Shown here: positions 1 through 13,089 of the stretch, in pieces | How positions within the stretch are numbered: the stretch's first letter is position 1 | How the letters are laid out: the number at the start of each line of letters is the position of its first letter | DNA from: Sphagnum magellanicum | Taxonomy: Eukaryota > Streptophyta > Sphagnopsida > Sphagnales > Sphagnaceae | DNA length: 64,000 bases | Reading direction: 5' to 3' | Assembly: GCA_021904315.1 (NCBI GenBank) | Contig: CM038907.1 | Location: 28,899,223-28,963,222, forward strand | Notes under the pieces: model-generated | The model's input: the letters and a program-made list of their open reading frames with translations, nothing else | What the model was told of the DNA's origin: nothing | Databases searched by the model: none | Position numbers and translations under genes: made by a program

Positions 1-1844
1 TAAAAGCCAAGTTTAATTAGCAATATCCTTCTCATATTATGTCCAAATGAAATTATTTAAACTTCATTCTAAAAGGTTTTCCAAAATCTAGACAAAAAAA
101 TTTATTAAAATTATTAAATATATATTTGAATTGAAGAAAATTGCATGTAAATCTTGCATTTCAATACATTTTAACAATGATGTCTTAAAAACATTTTCTT
201 TTTTTAACTATCATTATATTTTTCATACTTTGTCCAAATGAAAGAAAGTTTTAAAATATGAATTTTTTTGTATTACATAATACATTTTAATTATGAAATT
301 TAATACAAATAATTCATAAAATATGATGTATCAACATATAATAATGTTAATCTCAAGATCATTTAATGTTTAGTATATTTAGAAAATACAATACATTTAA
401 ATATGATATATTAAATACATGTACGTTAAATTTTATATTATAATATGAGTTTGATTATATAATTATAAAATCTAAATTAATTTTGAAATGGAATTTTTAA
501 TGAATTTTTAATTATAAATTATAAATACCTTTAATATAATATTCATTTTAATCACAAATATTTTTATCAATATAACATATAAAAAATAAATATTTTCATA
601 TATTATATATAAGTGATGATAAAAATATTCTATAAAAAAGTTATATTTCCATGGATGAATATTATGTTATCCATTTTTATCAAGTAAAACCCACAATAAA
701 ATAATTGTTAGTTAAAAACTTTATATGTGATATTTACAGAAATTTAAATGTTATGTATTTTATATCTTATAAGAAAATGACATATTATATAGTATTTATT
801 ATATATTTCTATGTTAAAAAAAAATTGACTTTTGATTTTATTATGTTGTAAACATCTTTTAGCATTTTATTGAATGAAGGCAGAAAATAAAATCTGCCTT
901 ATTTTTCAGAATTAAACTAAAATTTTATTTCAATAATATATATATTCGATTTATGACTGATAATATTTATACATAAACTAACAATAAATTATATCATTAA
1001 TTGATATAATAAATACATTGAAAAACACTTATATAGATATCTTTTACAATAAATTTCAATATTAAGAAATTAGGTAAACTATATTATTAAGTTTTTCTAA
1101 AATTAAGAATTAAAAAATAGAATAACATATAATTTATTACTTATTTATATAATTTATTAAAATAAATTATTTAAAATAATAATAAATACATTAAAAATAT
1201 TTTGATTATACATAAATGTAATATGTATATTTAATATTAATTATTTAAAAATGAAATAAAGATATTTTAAATAAAATATCCTAACTGGTTTTTAATATTT
1301 AAATAATATATAAATAATGTAATTATAAATAATATGCTAATTGATAATTAAAAATATTTTTAAAATTATTATTAGTATTCCAATTAATTAATATGGATAA
1401 TAATAATAATAAATTTAAGTAATTAAAAATTTCCTTATTTATTTATTTATTTGGAATTTTATTGTAATTATTTGGGTTCAAAATAATGGAACATGTTGAT
1501 TAATTTTTAATTAATCTACATATTGTATTACATTATATTACTGAAATATATTATTTATAGTATACTATATTATATATTATATATTGAATATATGTATTAA
1601 CACATATTTTTATCTTTTTATTTCTTAAAAATTGTCTTTACATTGTAAGAAATGAAGGCCCAAATTAATATACGGCAATGAAATTCAAAATTGTATGTAA
1701 AATAAATTTCTAAATGTATCCTAACATGGTTTAAGTCACATCCTAATTTTTCATATTGTAACTATTTGATGTAGTAAAAGGTTGTGATAAATTAATTATA
1801 TTAAATAAAATGACATGGTGAAATTCCAAGTGAAGAATTTCAAT
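1..1844. other. AT-rich DNA without recognisable gene
   Basis: Strongly AT-rich throughout, with long runs of A, T and TA and frequent stops in all frames. I see no open frame of useful length, no tRNA-like fold and no clear repeat unit. It looks like heterochromatic or old intergenic DNA. Confidence 0.6.
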
Positions 1845-1965
1845 CACTACTACAAAATGTGGGTACAATTCACTAATCCCTGTTCATTAGACTAGTGAAT
1901 TCACTCAAAATTTAATGAAATCATTTGGTGTACAAGGACACTTTTTGTTGTAATGAACAAAAGTG
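1845..1965 (+). mobile_element. CACTA-like terminal segment, copy 1
   Basis: The segment opens with CACTACTACAAAATGTGGG, the kind of terminus seen at CACTA (En/Spm) elements and their non-autonomous relatives. A diverged inverted copy of about 110 bp lies at 25755-25885: both share the AAAATGTGGG start, the GTGAATTC block and the TTCAAAATTTA-type block in the same order. Two dispersed copies make a repeat family certain. Assignment to CACTA rests only on the terminal sequence. I found no matching opposite end and no 3-bp target duplication here. Confidence 0.45.
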
Positions 1966-4900
1966 AGAGGATTCTTTGGTAGTAAATAACCCCACCTAAA
2001 ATGAGCCAAAATGACTGCATGGTGATAATACAATAAGCACAGTAGAATGGGGAAAGGATGTGGTCAAATTATTTCACAAAATAAATAGCATTGTGATTTA
2101 GGCTAATGAAATAGGATGGATTATGTAGAAGTGTTTGGAACCATTTTGGAAGGATAAGCATGTGAACACACTTGAACCAATGGCATAGGTTACATTAGAT
2201 TTATGTTATTGAGAATTTGGATTTCAAATTGAACAAACTAATTTCTTTGTATCATACAAAGCAAAAAATGACTAGAAGTCACAAAAGAAGATTTAGTAAT
2301 TTAGTATTGGGAAAAAATCGAAATATAAAATTGAGATTTTTTTTTAAATGTCAAAAATATTGGTTCAAAACTAAATCTTCCTTAAAATGATTTGTTGTTT
2401 TAAAAAAGCTCAAATTCAAAAAAAATCATGACATGAAGGAAAATCATGTTTCAAACTTTGTTCGCATTTGGGTTAGTGACACGGGCCACATTAGTTAAGA
2501 TGAGAAAACAAATTTACAACAAATTTATCATCAACAACAATGCACCCCCTTTCGTTTTGTTGGGCCTAAATGTGCAACTAGTTAAGTTGTCTTTTTTTGA
2601 CACATGAATTGCACTCTTGAGCCAATGGAAGGATCAATCCAATTTTCATATATAATTCATTATTCATTGGAATAATTTTAAATTAGTTTAAAAGCACAAT
2701 GAGTAAAATCTCTATTTGGAATGCCACAACATTTTAACACGTGAAATGTAGACAACCCAAAAATCTTTAGGACATTAGAATATTGTCTTGTGCACATTAT
2801 GTATTGATGGCAACAGTTCAAAGAGTATATAAATCAATTAGTGAATGGATCAAGATTGTTGTTTCTATTTTGATTCATCATTATGATTCTCAATGGATTT
2901 TGTATGTTCATGCATTCACTTTTTTTAATCCATTTGGTTGTCATTCATCCATTTTTGAATTGCATCCATCTATAAGTTATTACATATGTATTATGATACA
3001 TAACATTGTGTATAGTATTTATTTTGGAATTAATGAAGACCATCCAAAAAGTGGACAACTTTCATCCATGTTTGTAATCTATTTTGACCTATTATCAAGG
3101 GCACAATCTATGAAAGTGCATTCCCAACGACAATCCTCTTGGCTCCAGAGTTTCAAATGAAAGAATGCCCTCTACTCATGGCATTCCTATATATAGAATG
3201 ATCAATTCATCTTACATTAGTATCAATCCATTCATGTTAGTTGCACGAATTTGTAGAATTTTGTCAACAATTATACAACCATAAAGAATTTTTGCAAACC
3301 ATAGAGTAGTACATGAAATTGGATGGTAGCTAGCTTGGACTAGTTACTAGGCAATAGTTCAAGGCCTTTGCCTCCTTTTGTACATTTTGTTACATTTGTA
3401 CATGTTTTAAAAATTTGGGACAAAAAGTCAAATTTTGAAGCATAGGTAGGTATCCATTTTTAAAATTCAAAATGCCATATTGGGAAGGCATCCCACATAC
3501 ATGATATGCAATGAGTGGATAGTAGGGGAAATAGTGGATGAACGTAGAATCTAACCCTACAACCCCCGCACCCATTACTACGACAAGTTCTGGACAAAGA
3601 GACATGAGCCTATATTTAATAGTTGTTTATGAACAAAAATACTTGTATTGTTACATACCAAAACAAGAAAACCATATGAAAAAGGGTTGGATTGAACCAA
3701 CCTTGCCAATCAATGATGTAGCAATTGGTGGATGAGGCTTTTAAAATGTTTTGGGGTGAACCTTGTATTGGACCCAACTGGGCCCACTTAGTTGTATATA
3801 AATATTAGTTTTCCTTCATTGTCCCACATTTTGGAAATTTCCTACCTACCTCCCTCTTTCTAATTATACTACATTGGGTTGGATGTATACTATAAGTGTG
3901 TAGTAGGTTTGATAAAAAAAAAATTCTAAACTAAATTGCACAATAGATAGATTTTAGTGCCTCAAGAATTTACACTACCTAATAATAGGTCAAATTGTTA
4001 TTAGTTTTTGTCCCAAAATTATTACTAAAAAAAACCTTATTATTGAAAGTAATTATTATGCAAAGACATAATACTTGTCAAACCTACTATACACCTATGG
4101 TATATATGCATATCATGTCATGATGATATGCATTTGCATGTTATCACTTTCAAACATTGTTGTGATTTTACATCCAAATGTAAAATGGGTGACATTATTG
4201 ACATGCAAAACATTAGGGCAACATGTATGGATGTTGTCAATATGGATGAAAATCTCATACCAATTGATGTGGAAACATGATCATGTGGATGGCCTTAAAG
4301 AAATATAAATTGACCACACAATGGTAATCAATCACACAATTTTTTCCATCTCTATTTGTGAATTCACACATGGATTATGTTGTACTTTATGTATGAAAAA
4401 TGACATTATTGATCAAATTGTGATTGATGTAACCAACAACAAATTTAACACTTGAAACTTTACAATATCCATCACATATACCTTTCTTCATGCATTTGAT
4501 GCCGTTCATAGTTGTTAATTTCCTCAATATTGTCATTTGTCATCCATGAGGTCCAATTTTAACTAACCCAATATTATTAAAAAGACATTATTCATTATAT
4601 TGTCAAAATTTTCAAGATATTGTAGCAAAGGGGAACGTTCACTTTGTTTTTCTCTCAATGCACCGAGGCAATATGGACCATAGTACTTTGGCCACTTTGG
4701 CCACTTTGACACATCTATCAAACATTAATTAACTAAATTTGAAATTATTATTTGAAAAAATAGAATATACCTGAAAATATAATATTTCTTTCACACATTT
4801 GTTTTTTTTGTCAATTGCAAAAGTAATTTTGAAAATTCACCATATCTAAATGGCATGATTAGTGTGGAAGCATAGTCTAGTATACTGGATCCATGTGGAG

Positions 4901-6040
4901 TTTCCTATGTAAAAATGTGATGATGAATTTGAATTTGAAAACATTCCCCAAGTAGTGACAAGATCATGAGTGAAATCACTTTTTCCATTTTATAATATTT
5001 GGACCTAGCTTGCCAACATAAGACCAATGGAATTTATATTGTAAATAATAAATTTGATGAAGTTTAAATTTTAAATAGTTTACTCTATAATCATCCATCA
5101 ATGGAGTCTCATCTTCCAAATCAATAATTCATCCATGAACATGGAACATCTCAATATGGAAACATGTATATGGAAAATTGCAAATTTACAACAATTCATT
5201 TCCATCAATAGTTTCATCCTCCAACTCATTGTTATTGACCTTAATGAAATGTTGAACAAATTTCCAAAATCCTAAATAACAAATTGCATGGTTTTGTATT
5301 TTTTTTGGAATGGCTAGAACCATATGTGCCTACTCTTCCATACTTCCATTACGAAGTACTATATTTTTCCAAAGGTGTTATTTGAGTTCAAATGTTGTTA
5401 TATTTCTAAGGTGCAACAATGCAATACTCGAATATGGAATAGAGATTGGAATGTAGTTAGGATGATAATTATCAATGAAATACCCACATGAGCAGTAGAG
5501 AACATCAATTGGTTTTTGGAGGTTGACTCCCAAATTGATAATCCATGCACATAAACTTGAACAAAGTGGGTGTTAAATTTGTTCAAGTCTATGTGCATAG
5601 AATCATAAGTGGTAGTTAAATTTTGCATCCACTTTCTAAGGGGATTTTATAATTTCTTGCAACTAACAACATAATATTCATTGAAAGTGGCTAAATGTCT
5701 GCTCATAGTTGAAGAATTAGACTTAGATCCACTTTCGAAAATCTACTAATTTTTTAAAATGTTGAAACCACTTGGACTAAATGTTATTTGAAAATCAAAT
5801 AACTAGCGAGCACTGGTTATTACCCAATTAGGATTCAATGTTTGTTTAGAGTTTACTTCTAATACCAAAGGTATGATTTTATTTCAAAAAATTTCAATTT
5901 ATTTTTGTTGAGTTCAACTTGTAAAGTTTGAATTTTAATTCTTAATTAAATCCAAAAACAAACAATCTTGTTTGGCATTTGATATGTAGGTAGTGTAATA
6001 AATATGTACATATATAGATCTACATACGTAAATAAATAGA
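1966..6040. other. Intergenic DNA, no supportable gene
   Basis: AT-rich sequence with scattered short open frames, the longest about 125 codons at 2783-3160 on the plus strand. None has a recognisable domain, splice context or compositional contrast to its surroundings, so none is called. A minor direct repeat (TTTGGCCAC twice) lies near 4690-4710. Confidence 0.5.
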
Positions 6041-6044
6041 TAGA

Positions 6045-6490
6045 ATTTTCTTTTTGAGATTCCGAAAACTAGAATGTATTTTGGGATGCCTAATGTGCAT
6101 TGCATTTTTCATTAAAAAAAGTGGCTATTATGTGACCCAAATTTGGTATTGCACTTCCCATTCAATAAAGTAATTATAACATAACCCAAATTCGGGTATT
6201 GCATTTGTCATTCAAAACTAGTTGCATTTTCTTTTTGAGATTCAAAAAACCAGAATCTATTTTGTGACCCCTAATGCATGGGTATTGCATTTCTCATTAA
6301 AAACAGTGACTATTATGTGACCCAAATGTGGGTATTGCATTTGTCATTCAAAAACAATTGCATTTTCTTTTTCAGATTCCAAAACCAGAATCTATTTTGG
6401 GACCCTCAATGTGGATATTGCATACATGCCCAAAAACCCATTATCTATTTTGTGATCCTTTTTGGGTATTGCATGTTTAGGAATAGTTCT
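6045..6490. repeat. Irregular tandem repeat with GGGTATTGCATT blocks
   Basis: Two kinds of block alternate here. One reads roughly TTTTTGAGATTC, AAAACCAGAATCTATTTTG, GACCC. The other reads GGGTATTGCATTT, TCATTCAAAA, TATTATGTGACCCAAAT. The GTATTGCAT core occurs at least six times, spaced about 60-70 bp, and a larger unit of about 190 bp is visible. Open frames across the array follow from the periodicity and are not genes. The origin is unknown. Confidence 0.65.
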
Positions 6491-6499
6491 ATATTATGT

Positions 6500-7855
6500 G
6501 AAACTATTGTCTAGTTTCATAAAACTATTTTTCAAAGATATCATACCAATAGTCTAAAATCACTAGCCTAAATGAACTATTCCATGAACCTATTCCCCAA
6601 AAATGTCGCATTGGTAATCTAAAATCACTAGCCTCAATGAATAATTCCATGTGTTTGATGGTATGTTGTAGCTACCCTTTCGACATTTGTTATTAATTGG
6701 TGGGTATACACATGGTGATGTTCCATTTGTAGACAGACTACAGCTGCTGCAAAGTCTTCCTTTGAAGTACCTCGAAGTCTACACCACAAAACAATTTTGA
6801 TAATCAACTAGTTTGAAAACTACAAACCAAACAAGTAAACAATAATAAACAAATGAGTGTCGAAGGCATACCTGCCATGATCATTTCGGACTCATGAAGA
6901 TTCACCACCGCATCAATCTCTTTGAACCGAGTTGCTCGATTGGACTCCCACTCCCAACGTTTTGCATTTCAAGCCATTTGTACTTTCTTTGCATATCCGT
7001 GTCAAGTGGTGTGAATGATACATGTTACATCTTCATCATTTTCAATCCACCTATGGATATCACATGGTATGCTCCCCACACACCAAATGGTGATGCCCAA
7101 CACTTGTAACAATTGGTTAGAGGTCAATTTGACCAAAATGGGTTGCGGTAGCTCTGGTTTCCTTGTGTTAAAAAAACGACTCAATCCCATTCTCTTTAGG
7201 CCTTTTGCAGGTTTAAGTAGCTGCCTTCTGGTCATTTCGTCTTTGAATGGCCCATGCATCACTCAAGACATGGGCATTCATTTGATGATGGTCTTGATGA
7301 CGAGGTCCACCTTCACGAATGAAGGGCCGTCCAATTTACCTTTTTTCCACACAAGGTCATGTTTCAACTTGAGATGCTGACTGTGTAAAGATTTTGAATC
7401 ATATGAAGCTGAACATATGTTAACTTGGCACATCCATCTGGAGCCTCTTTTCACCCAATCTATATCCTTCCAAGCAACATTGGGTGCAATTGGCTCATTG
7501 ATGTTTTCAACCGGCTCGCTAATTTCAAGCTAAACTAGAATTGGAGAAAAACAAAAAATAAAAATAAAAACCAACAAAATGCCAAATAAGATATTGCATT
7601 ATGTACAGTACATAAAAATGGTATGAAAAGTTTAAAAATGAGAATGCATACTAGAAAGAATGAGTGCCATTGATGTCTAGACATTTGATGGAATAGATTT
7701 TGATCGATCTTTGATCAATCTCTTGTGTGGAGGCATTATAACCTTATACGGAAGAAAAAGGAGTCAGCAAAAATTTATCTAAAATTTTTTTTAAATGCCA
7801 ACATTCCATTTTAATAGGAAATGGTCAGTATGGGGACAATGGGGGAAAAAAAGTG
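6500..7855. other. Intergenic DNA, no supportable gene
   Basis: Mixed-composition sequence with overlapping open frames of 71-121 codons on both strands between about 6894 and 7380. Their proteins show no motif I recognise, and the overlap on opposite strands argues against coding. A short relic of an old gene or transposon cannot be excluded. Confidence 0.4.
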
Positions 7856-7859
7856 ATGG

Positions 7860-8190
7860 AGGTTGACAGCAGAAAGTTGTAAGAATTCAAGTAGTAGGCA
7901 ATCCAAACTCACAGGAAGTTGATAGTAGTAGTTGCAAGAGTTCAAGTGGTAGGTAGTCTAGACTTACATGAAGTTGATAATGTAGTTGCAAGAGTTCAAA
8001 TGGTAGGCAGTCCAAGCTTACATGAAGTTGATAATAGTAGTTGCAAGAGTTCAAGTGGTAGGCAGTCCAAACTTACAGGAAGCTGACAATAATAGTTGCA
8101 AGAGTTCAAGTGGTAGGTAGTCCAAACGTTGGAAGTTCGGCAAAAGATACTCTAGATGCGACATGAATTCATTGGTAGGCAGTCCAAACG
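7860..8190. repeat. Tandem repeat, unit about 58-61 bp, roughly five copies
   Basis: The unit contains GAAGTTGATA, TAGTTGCAAGAGTTCAAGTG, GTAGGCAGTCCAA and ACTTACA in fixed order. It recurs near 7861, 7917, 7975, 8035 and 8090, with a diverged last copy that keeps GGTAGGCAGTCCAAACG to about 8190. Copies differ by a few substitutions and small indels. It is a minisatellite of unknown role. Confidence 0.75.
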
Positions 8191-8199
8191 CGGAAATTC

Positions 8200-8775
8200 G
8201 CTAGAAGATACTCGAGATGCGATAGGAAGGGTATTGTGGACACGGTAGAAAGTGTGTGACGTTGCGATGGGAGCTAACAACCAGGGTTGCATGAGGTTAG
8301 GTGGGGACACTACACAAGAACAACCCACACAGGAACACGGGAACACCATGAAAAAAGGGGGAAAAAACCATAACTATAAAAGACGAGAGAAAGTGGGGTC
8401 GGGGAAGAAAGTTGGAGGCGAGAAAAGGCAAAAGAGAAACTGAAAAAACAAAGCAGAAGCAAGAAAACACACAAAAAACACAAGCCACAAAAGGAGGAAG
8501 GAAAATCAAACCATAGAGGGGAAAAGAACAAAGGCCAGGGAAACGAGAGAGGTCCGGGTTTTTGGGGGGAGGGAGAGACGGTGAGAACGAAGTAGGTAGG
8601 GGTGCCCAGCCTTAGGTTACCTCTATAGAAAAATTAAAATCCTTCTTTAATCTTCGCTACCGATGGGAACTTATCATAAACATTTTGCAATTTGGAATCA
8701 CTAGTTAGGGTCGTTTTCTTCATGAAAAATCGTTTGTATCACAATTTCTTCATGAAAAGTCTTTTTTTTTTTTCA
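8200..8775. other. Intergenic DNA with purine-rich strand
   Basis: From about 8340 to 8590 the plus strand is strongly purine-rich (AAAAAGGGGG, GAGAGAAAG, GGGGGGAGGGAGAGACGG). This strand bias creates overlapping long open frames on both strands, whose minus-strand products are runs of Phe, Ser, Leu and Cys. No gene is supported. Confidence 0.5.
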
Positions 8776-8784
8776 TGAAATACC

Positions 8785-9560
8785 ATTTGACATTATTTAT
8801 ATTATTTTTAATTTTTTTGTAAATCTCAAAAAATATTTCTTCCAAATCACAAAATATATGGAACAAAAATATTGAATCTTCAAGAATATTTTATTCCTTG
8901 AAATAAATATTTTAAATTAATTAATTAGTCAACAGACATGTGTTGAAATGGCCAAGGTACTACAATACACTTCTTGGATGGGCTTATAATTTGGAACTTC
9001 ATTTCAAATTGAAGGAGTACCCTCCTACCTTGGCCACTTTGACATTAATTATATTTTTTCAGAAATGTTGAAAATTTCAAAAACTCTTTCTTCCAAATCA
9101 CAAAATACACTGAAAGAAAACATTGAATCTTTAGGACTATTTTATTTCATGAAGTAAATATTTCAAAATTAATTAATTATTTAATGAACATGTGTTGAAA
9201 CAGTGAAAGTACTACAATACATTTCTTCAAGGGGCTTATGATTGAGAATTTCATTTTGGAATGAAGAGTACCCTCCTACCTTGACCACTTTGATATTAAT
9301 TATATTATTCTCAGAAATTTTGTAAACAAAAAAAATCTTCCAAATCACAAAATATTGAATATTAATGAATATTCTATTCCTTGAAATAAATATTTCAAAA
9401 TTAATTAATTATTCAATAGACATGTGTTGAAATGGCCAAGGTACTATGATACATTTCTTCGAAGGGCTTATGATTGAGAACTTCATTTCAAAATGAAGGA
9501 GTACACCTCCTACCTTGGCTGCTTTGATATTAATTATATTATTTTAAGAAATGAGGAGAC
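8785..9560. repeat. Tandem repeat, unit about 235-250 bp, about three copies
   Basis: Each unit carries, in order, TCTTCCAAATCACAAAATA, ATTGAATCTT, TTTTATTCCTTGAAATAAATA, TTAATTAATTA, GACATGTGTTGAAA, GGTACTACAATACA, GGGCTTAT, TCATTTCAAA, GAGTACCCTCCTACCTTGG and CACTTTGACATTAATTAT. The CCTACCTTG block falls near 9026, 9276 and 9509, giving periods of about 250 and 233 bp. Copies are 80-90 percent alike by eye. No open frame is shared between units. Confidence 0.75.
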
Positions 9561-12100
9561 AAATGGTGAAACAATTTTAATGCCAAAACTTTCTATTGTA
9601 TTTCCAATGATGTCTTTTACTTTCCCTACCAATACAATGATAGCAAATGGAATGAATTTCCTCAATATAAGACATAATATTGTTAGTCTAAAATCCACAC
9701 TTTTGAAGTAGGATTGAGAAATGAATATAAAACTTAATTAAGCTCAATATGCAAGATTGGATTTCATAAAACAAAAGTGGAGTTATAACCCAAGAATCCA
9801 ATTCCTAACACAAGATTGCATGTCCTAACGTAGAATTGAGGATCCTACATCATGGATCCAATTTTTTAAGAACTATTAAATAGTAAATGTTCTTACAAAT
9901 CAAGGATTCATATTCATAATTCAAAAAGATTTAATTCATTTCCTTCCAAATTTTCCTATATTTTGAAAAATTACAAGGTTTTGTACTAAGACTTATTGAG
10001 GATTATTAATTCTTGCAACGACACCTTGGTTCCTAATAAAGTTAGTGGTTTGACACCTCTTGTGACAAAAATTATGAAGGTGCATTAATTGATCTTGAAC
10101 ACATGTATGTAAGAAATTCATTAAAGATGATATTTAAAAGGAAACTAAGACTCATTGAACTAAACTAATTCATGTGTATTAGGATTAAAAACTAAAAGAC
10201 AACAATGGAAATTTGATTTTTGAAGACCATAGGTCTTGAAATAAAGCACACAAATGAATGGAAACAAATAACATAAACATGTAAACAACAAAAATGTATT
10301 CAAAAGTATGTTTCACATGTTTGAAACGAAATGTTGGGTGTTTCAATTGGGAGTGATTGTACCATATTCGCTTCCATTTTCATGCCCACCCTTCCTTGAA
10401 CATCTTTGGAATCTTACTTTAAACCCCAAATTGCACACCAATTTGTAATAAAGATGGTGTCACAAAAAGGAACAACACAATGGGACAAAGTTGTGTGTAG
10501 TTTCTTATACACCAAAGGTGATAGGTATGCTCGAAGGAGATTGTCAATAAATTATTGCAATTAAATCACAATCCACAAAGATGACATGTGGGGTAGTTGT
10601 AAAATAGGGTGGTTCAATTTTTCATAACATTTTATTTTCTACATATTGTATTTTATTCAAACGTCATAAAAATATGGTGAAATCATCAATGTGACAAAAA
10701 CATTTACAAATTGAAATTGTTAATTTGAATAAGAATATGCACATAATGATGAAATTCAAAAAATATACACCAAACATATAATCATGAACTTTCATTAAAT
10801 TATTACATTTGTGGTAATTCATTTTTTTATTGTAAAAATGTGAATATTTTGTAGTGCTAATGATTGTTAACCATAAATAAGTAATTTTAAGTTAGAAACA
10901 CAATAATATACAATAATTACATTCATTATTTTAATTATACTATAGTTATTTTAAAAAACTTAGATCCCAATTAATTATAATTTCTAATTTATAAATAGTT
11001 TAAATATTATAAAATTACTTACAATAATACTACTAAATAATTATTTATTTATTTTAAATATTTTTAAAAATAATTAATTTTATTTAAATAAATTTACTAT
11101 GATTTTTATAATGTTGTAAAAGTATTAAAATTTTAGTTTAAAAATTACTATTATAATAATAACCATTTAGTTTCAATAAAATATTATAGGTTCTACATAA
11201 CAATAATTTATTATAGTTTAATTAATTTAATTACAATAATTACGTTAATTATTCACATTATAGTAAAATTACCATAAAAATTATAAGTGTTAATTTAAAT
11301 TATAAATTATCAACATTATTAGTAGGTGAAATTACATATTATATAAATTTTTAGTTAATTTTTAGCATTTATAAATTTCAAGAATCAAATTTCCAAATTT
11401 TTATGTTGGAAGAATAATTATTTATTGTAATAAGTAATTATGAATAATAGATATATTATTTGACAATAATGACGATAGTTACATTAATTAGTGAAATTAC
11501 ATTATGATTAGTGTAAATAGATTAAATATGGATTTAAATTTTAAATTTTAAATAATTTGATTATTTATATACAATTTTTGGCAATTAATTTAATCACAAT
11601 AATTCTATGATAATTATTGTAATTTATTTTATACACCTATGGATGATTGATGTATTGTCATCTTTATATATACTTTAATATGAGGCTAATATACAATAAT
11701 AGTTTTTTCAAACCATGCTGAATTAATCCATGTAAATTATATATATATATATATACCATTATGAATGTGGAATACATGATGTATACATAAGGCTTACTAT
11801 ACATAATTGTTAGTTACCATGACATAAAACACATGACTTACCTTATACAAAATTAGTAACATACATAACTTAATGTATAAATAAGTATTAATTATCATTT
11901 TTTGGTCACTTTTGCAACTAATGGGCCATATGAACGCCTTCTAAGAGGAAAATAACATGAAAAATCATCTCATTGGAAGAATGAAAAACCTAGAATTAGT
12001 TGCAACAAAGTCATAAATGTGACCAAAAGATGTGTGATGTGATTTTTAGTCACAAATGTAACCAATGTTAGTTGTAAATGACAATTAATCGCATGTAGTC
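9561..12100. other. AT-rich intergenic DNA
   Basis: Very AT-rich, most extreme at 10600-11900, where runs of A, T and TA dominate and a short (TA)n lies near 11741-11754. No open frame of interest and no recognisable RNA gene. Confidence 0.55.
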
Positions 12101-12142
12101 ACAAGTCATTTGGTTACATTTTAGCCTTTTTCTACTAGTGAC
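12020..12142 (-). mobile_element. CACTA transposon terminus
   Basis: On the minus strand the segment starting at 12142 reads CACTAGTAGAAAAAGGCTAA, a close match to the well-known plant CACTA terminus (CACTA-GTAGAAAAAGG). Inside it lie subterminal short repeats of the type GTCACAA / TTGGTTACATT / TGTAACCAA in both orientations, also typical of CACTA ends. The body should therefore extend toward lower coordinates, into AT-rich DNA with no visible transposase. I did not find the partner end or a 3-bp target duplication. The terminus itself is convincing; a complete element is not shown. Confidence 0.6.
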
Positions 12143-13080
12143 AATGTTTCTATTGATGAAAAGATCCTTTCTTTTCTTGGGCATCAAGCTCTCCTTGTCC
12201 ATATATATTTTCTCGTGCATTGAAGTATAGAGAAAACTAGTTTTATTATGTTAATTTTTTTTCAATGCCAAATGTTTTTTAATAGGGAACTGGATGAAAA
12301 GTCACATCTTGATGTGAATAATGTTTTCTTGGAAGCTGAATCATTTTTGCCCACCATCTATAACAGAACCTAGGATTTGAATGTTTTTGACAAATCATCA
12401 AATAACTTGATAGTTTTCAAAATCTAGATGTTGGGGTCTTTCAAAGAGAAAGAACATATTCTCATCATTATGACTTTGTTGGCTTTGACAACTTCAATAA
12501 ATATTTGTTACTTAAAACCAGAATCATGAATATATACCAATGTTTGTAGAGCATGGCACAATGGTTGTTGTCATGTTTACTAAGTAGCATTTGCGATTAA
12601 AATGTTAACATAATATGTAAGATTGTTCAACAATTGTTTTTTGCCTTCAACTTGTAGTCATAGTCGAGAGATAGTCTTGATGTGCACTTGCAACGAAGAC
12701 ATTAGTCCCAATCTCAATGTCATCCCTCCATTTGTGATCTATCATCCATCACCATGTTTTGCAATTGACCAAAGTAATTGAACATGGGACACATCACCTA
12801 AAGAGGCTTGACTATCGATTATGTAAATTTCCAAGTCAACATTTTAATTAGAATTCAATTGTAGACCATGGGGGTGCTAAAAATATTCCATGAGCTTCAA
12901 AATATTTGGGATTCGCCTTCATTTGTCCACCAAAAGAGTAGGTGGCTCAATTTACTTGGAAATTGCGAATATTTTTTTTAAATATTAAAAAAAATACAAT
13001 TGAAATGTAGTTGAAGATGACGTCAAGTTGAAAGTGGGTTGGTTAAAAAAAAGGGGTTTTCTACTAATGATATAGTTGGC
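12143..13080. other. Intergenic DNA, no supportable gene
   Basis: AT-rich sequence between the CACTA terminus and the decayed LRR units. No open frame, repeat or RNA fold that I can support. Confidence 0.5.
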
Positions 13081-13089
13081 AATGGATGA

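Noticed and set aside
2783..3160. 125-codon plus-strand frame
   Set aside because: No domain, unremarkable composition in AT-rich intergenic DNA and no splice or promoter context. It may be chance.
7002..7380. Overlapping frames on opposite strands (86 and 121 codons)
   Set aside because: Neither product resembles a known family, and mutual antisense overlap without repeats suggests chance openness of a less AT-rich patch.
8297..8531. Minus-strand Phe/Leu/Cys-rich frames resembling membrane proteins
   Set aside because: The hydrophobicity comes from a purine-rich plus strand, and two frames of the same strand give the same kind of peptide.
1845..12142. A single 10-kb CACTA element spanning both CACTA-like ends
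   Set aside because: The 3-bp flanks differ (AAT and ACA as read) and the subterminal sequences do not match. They are treated as independent termini.
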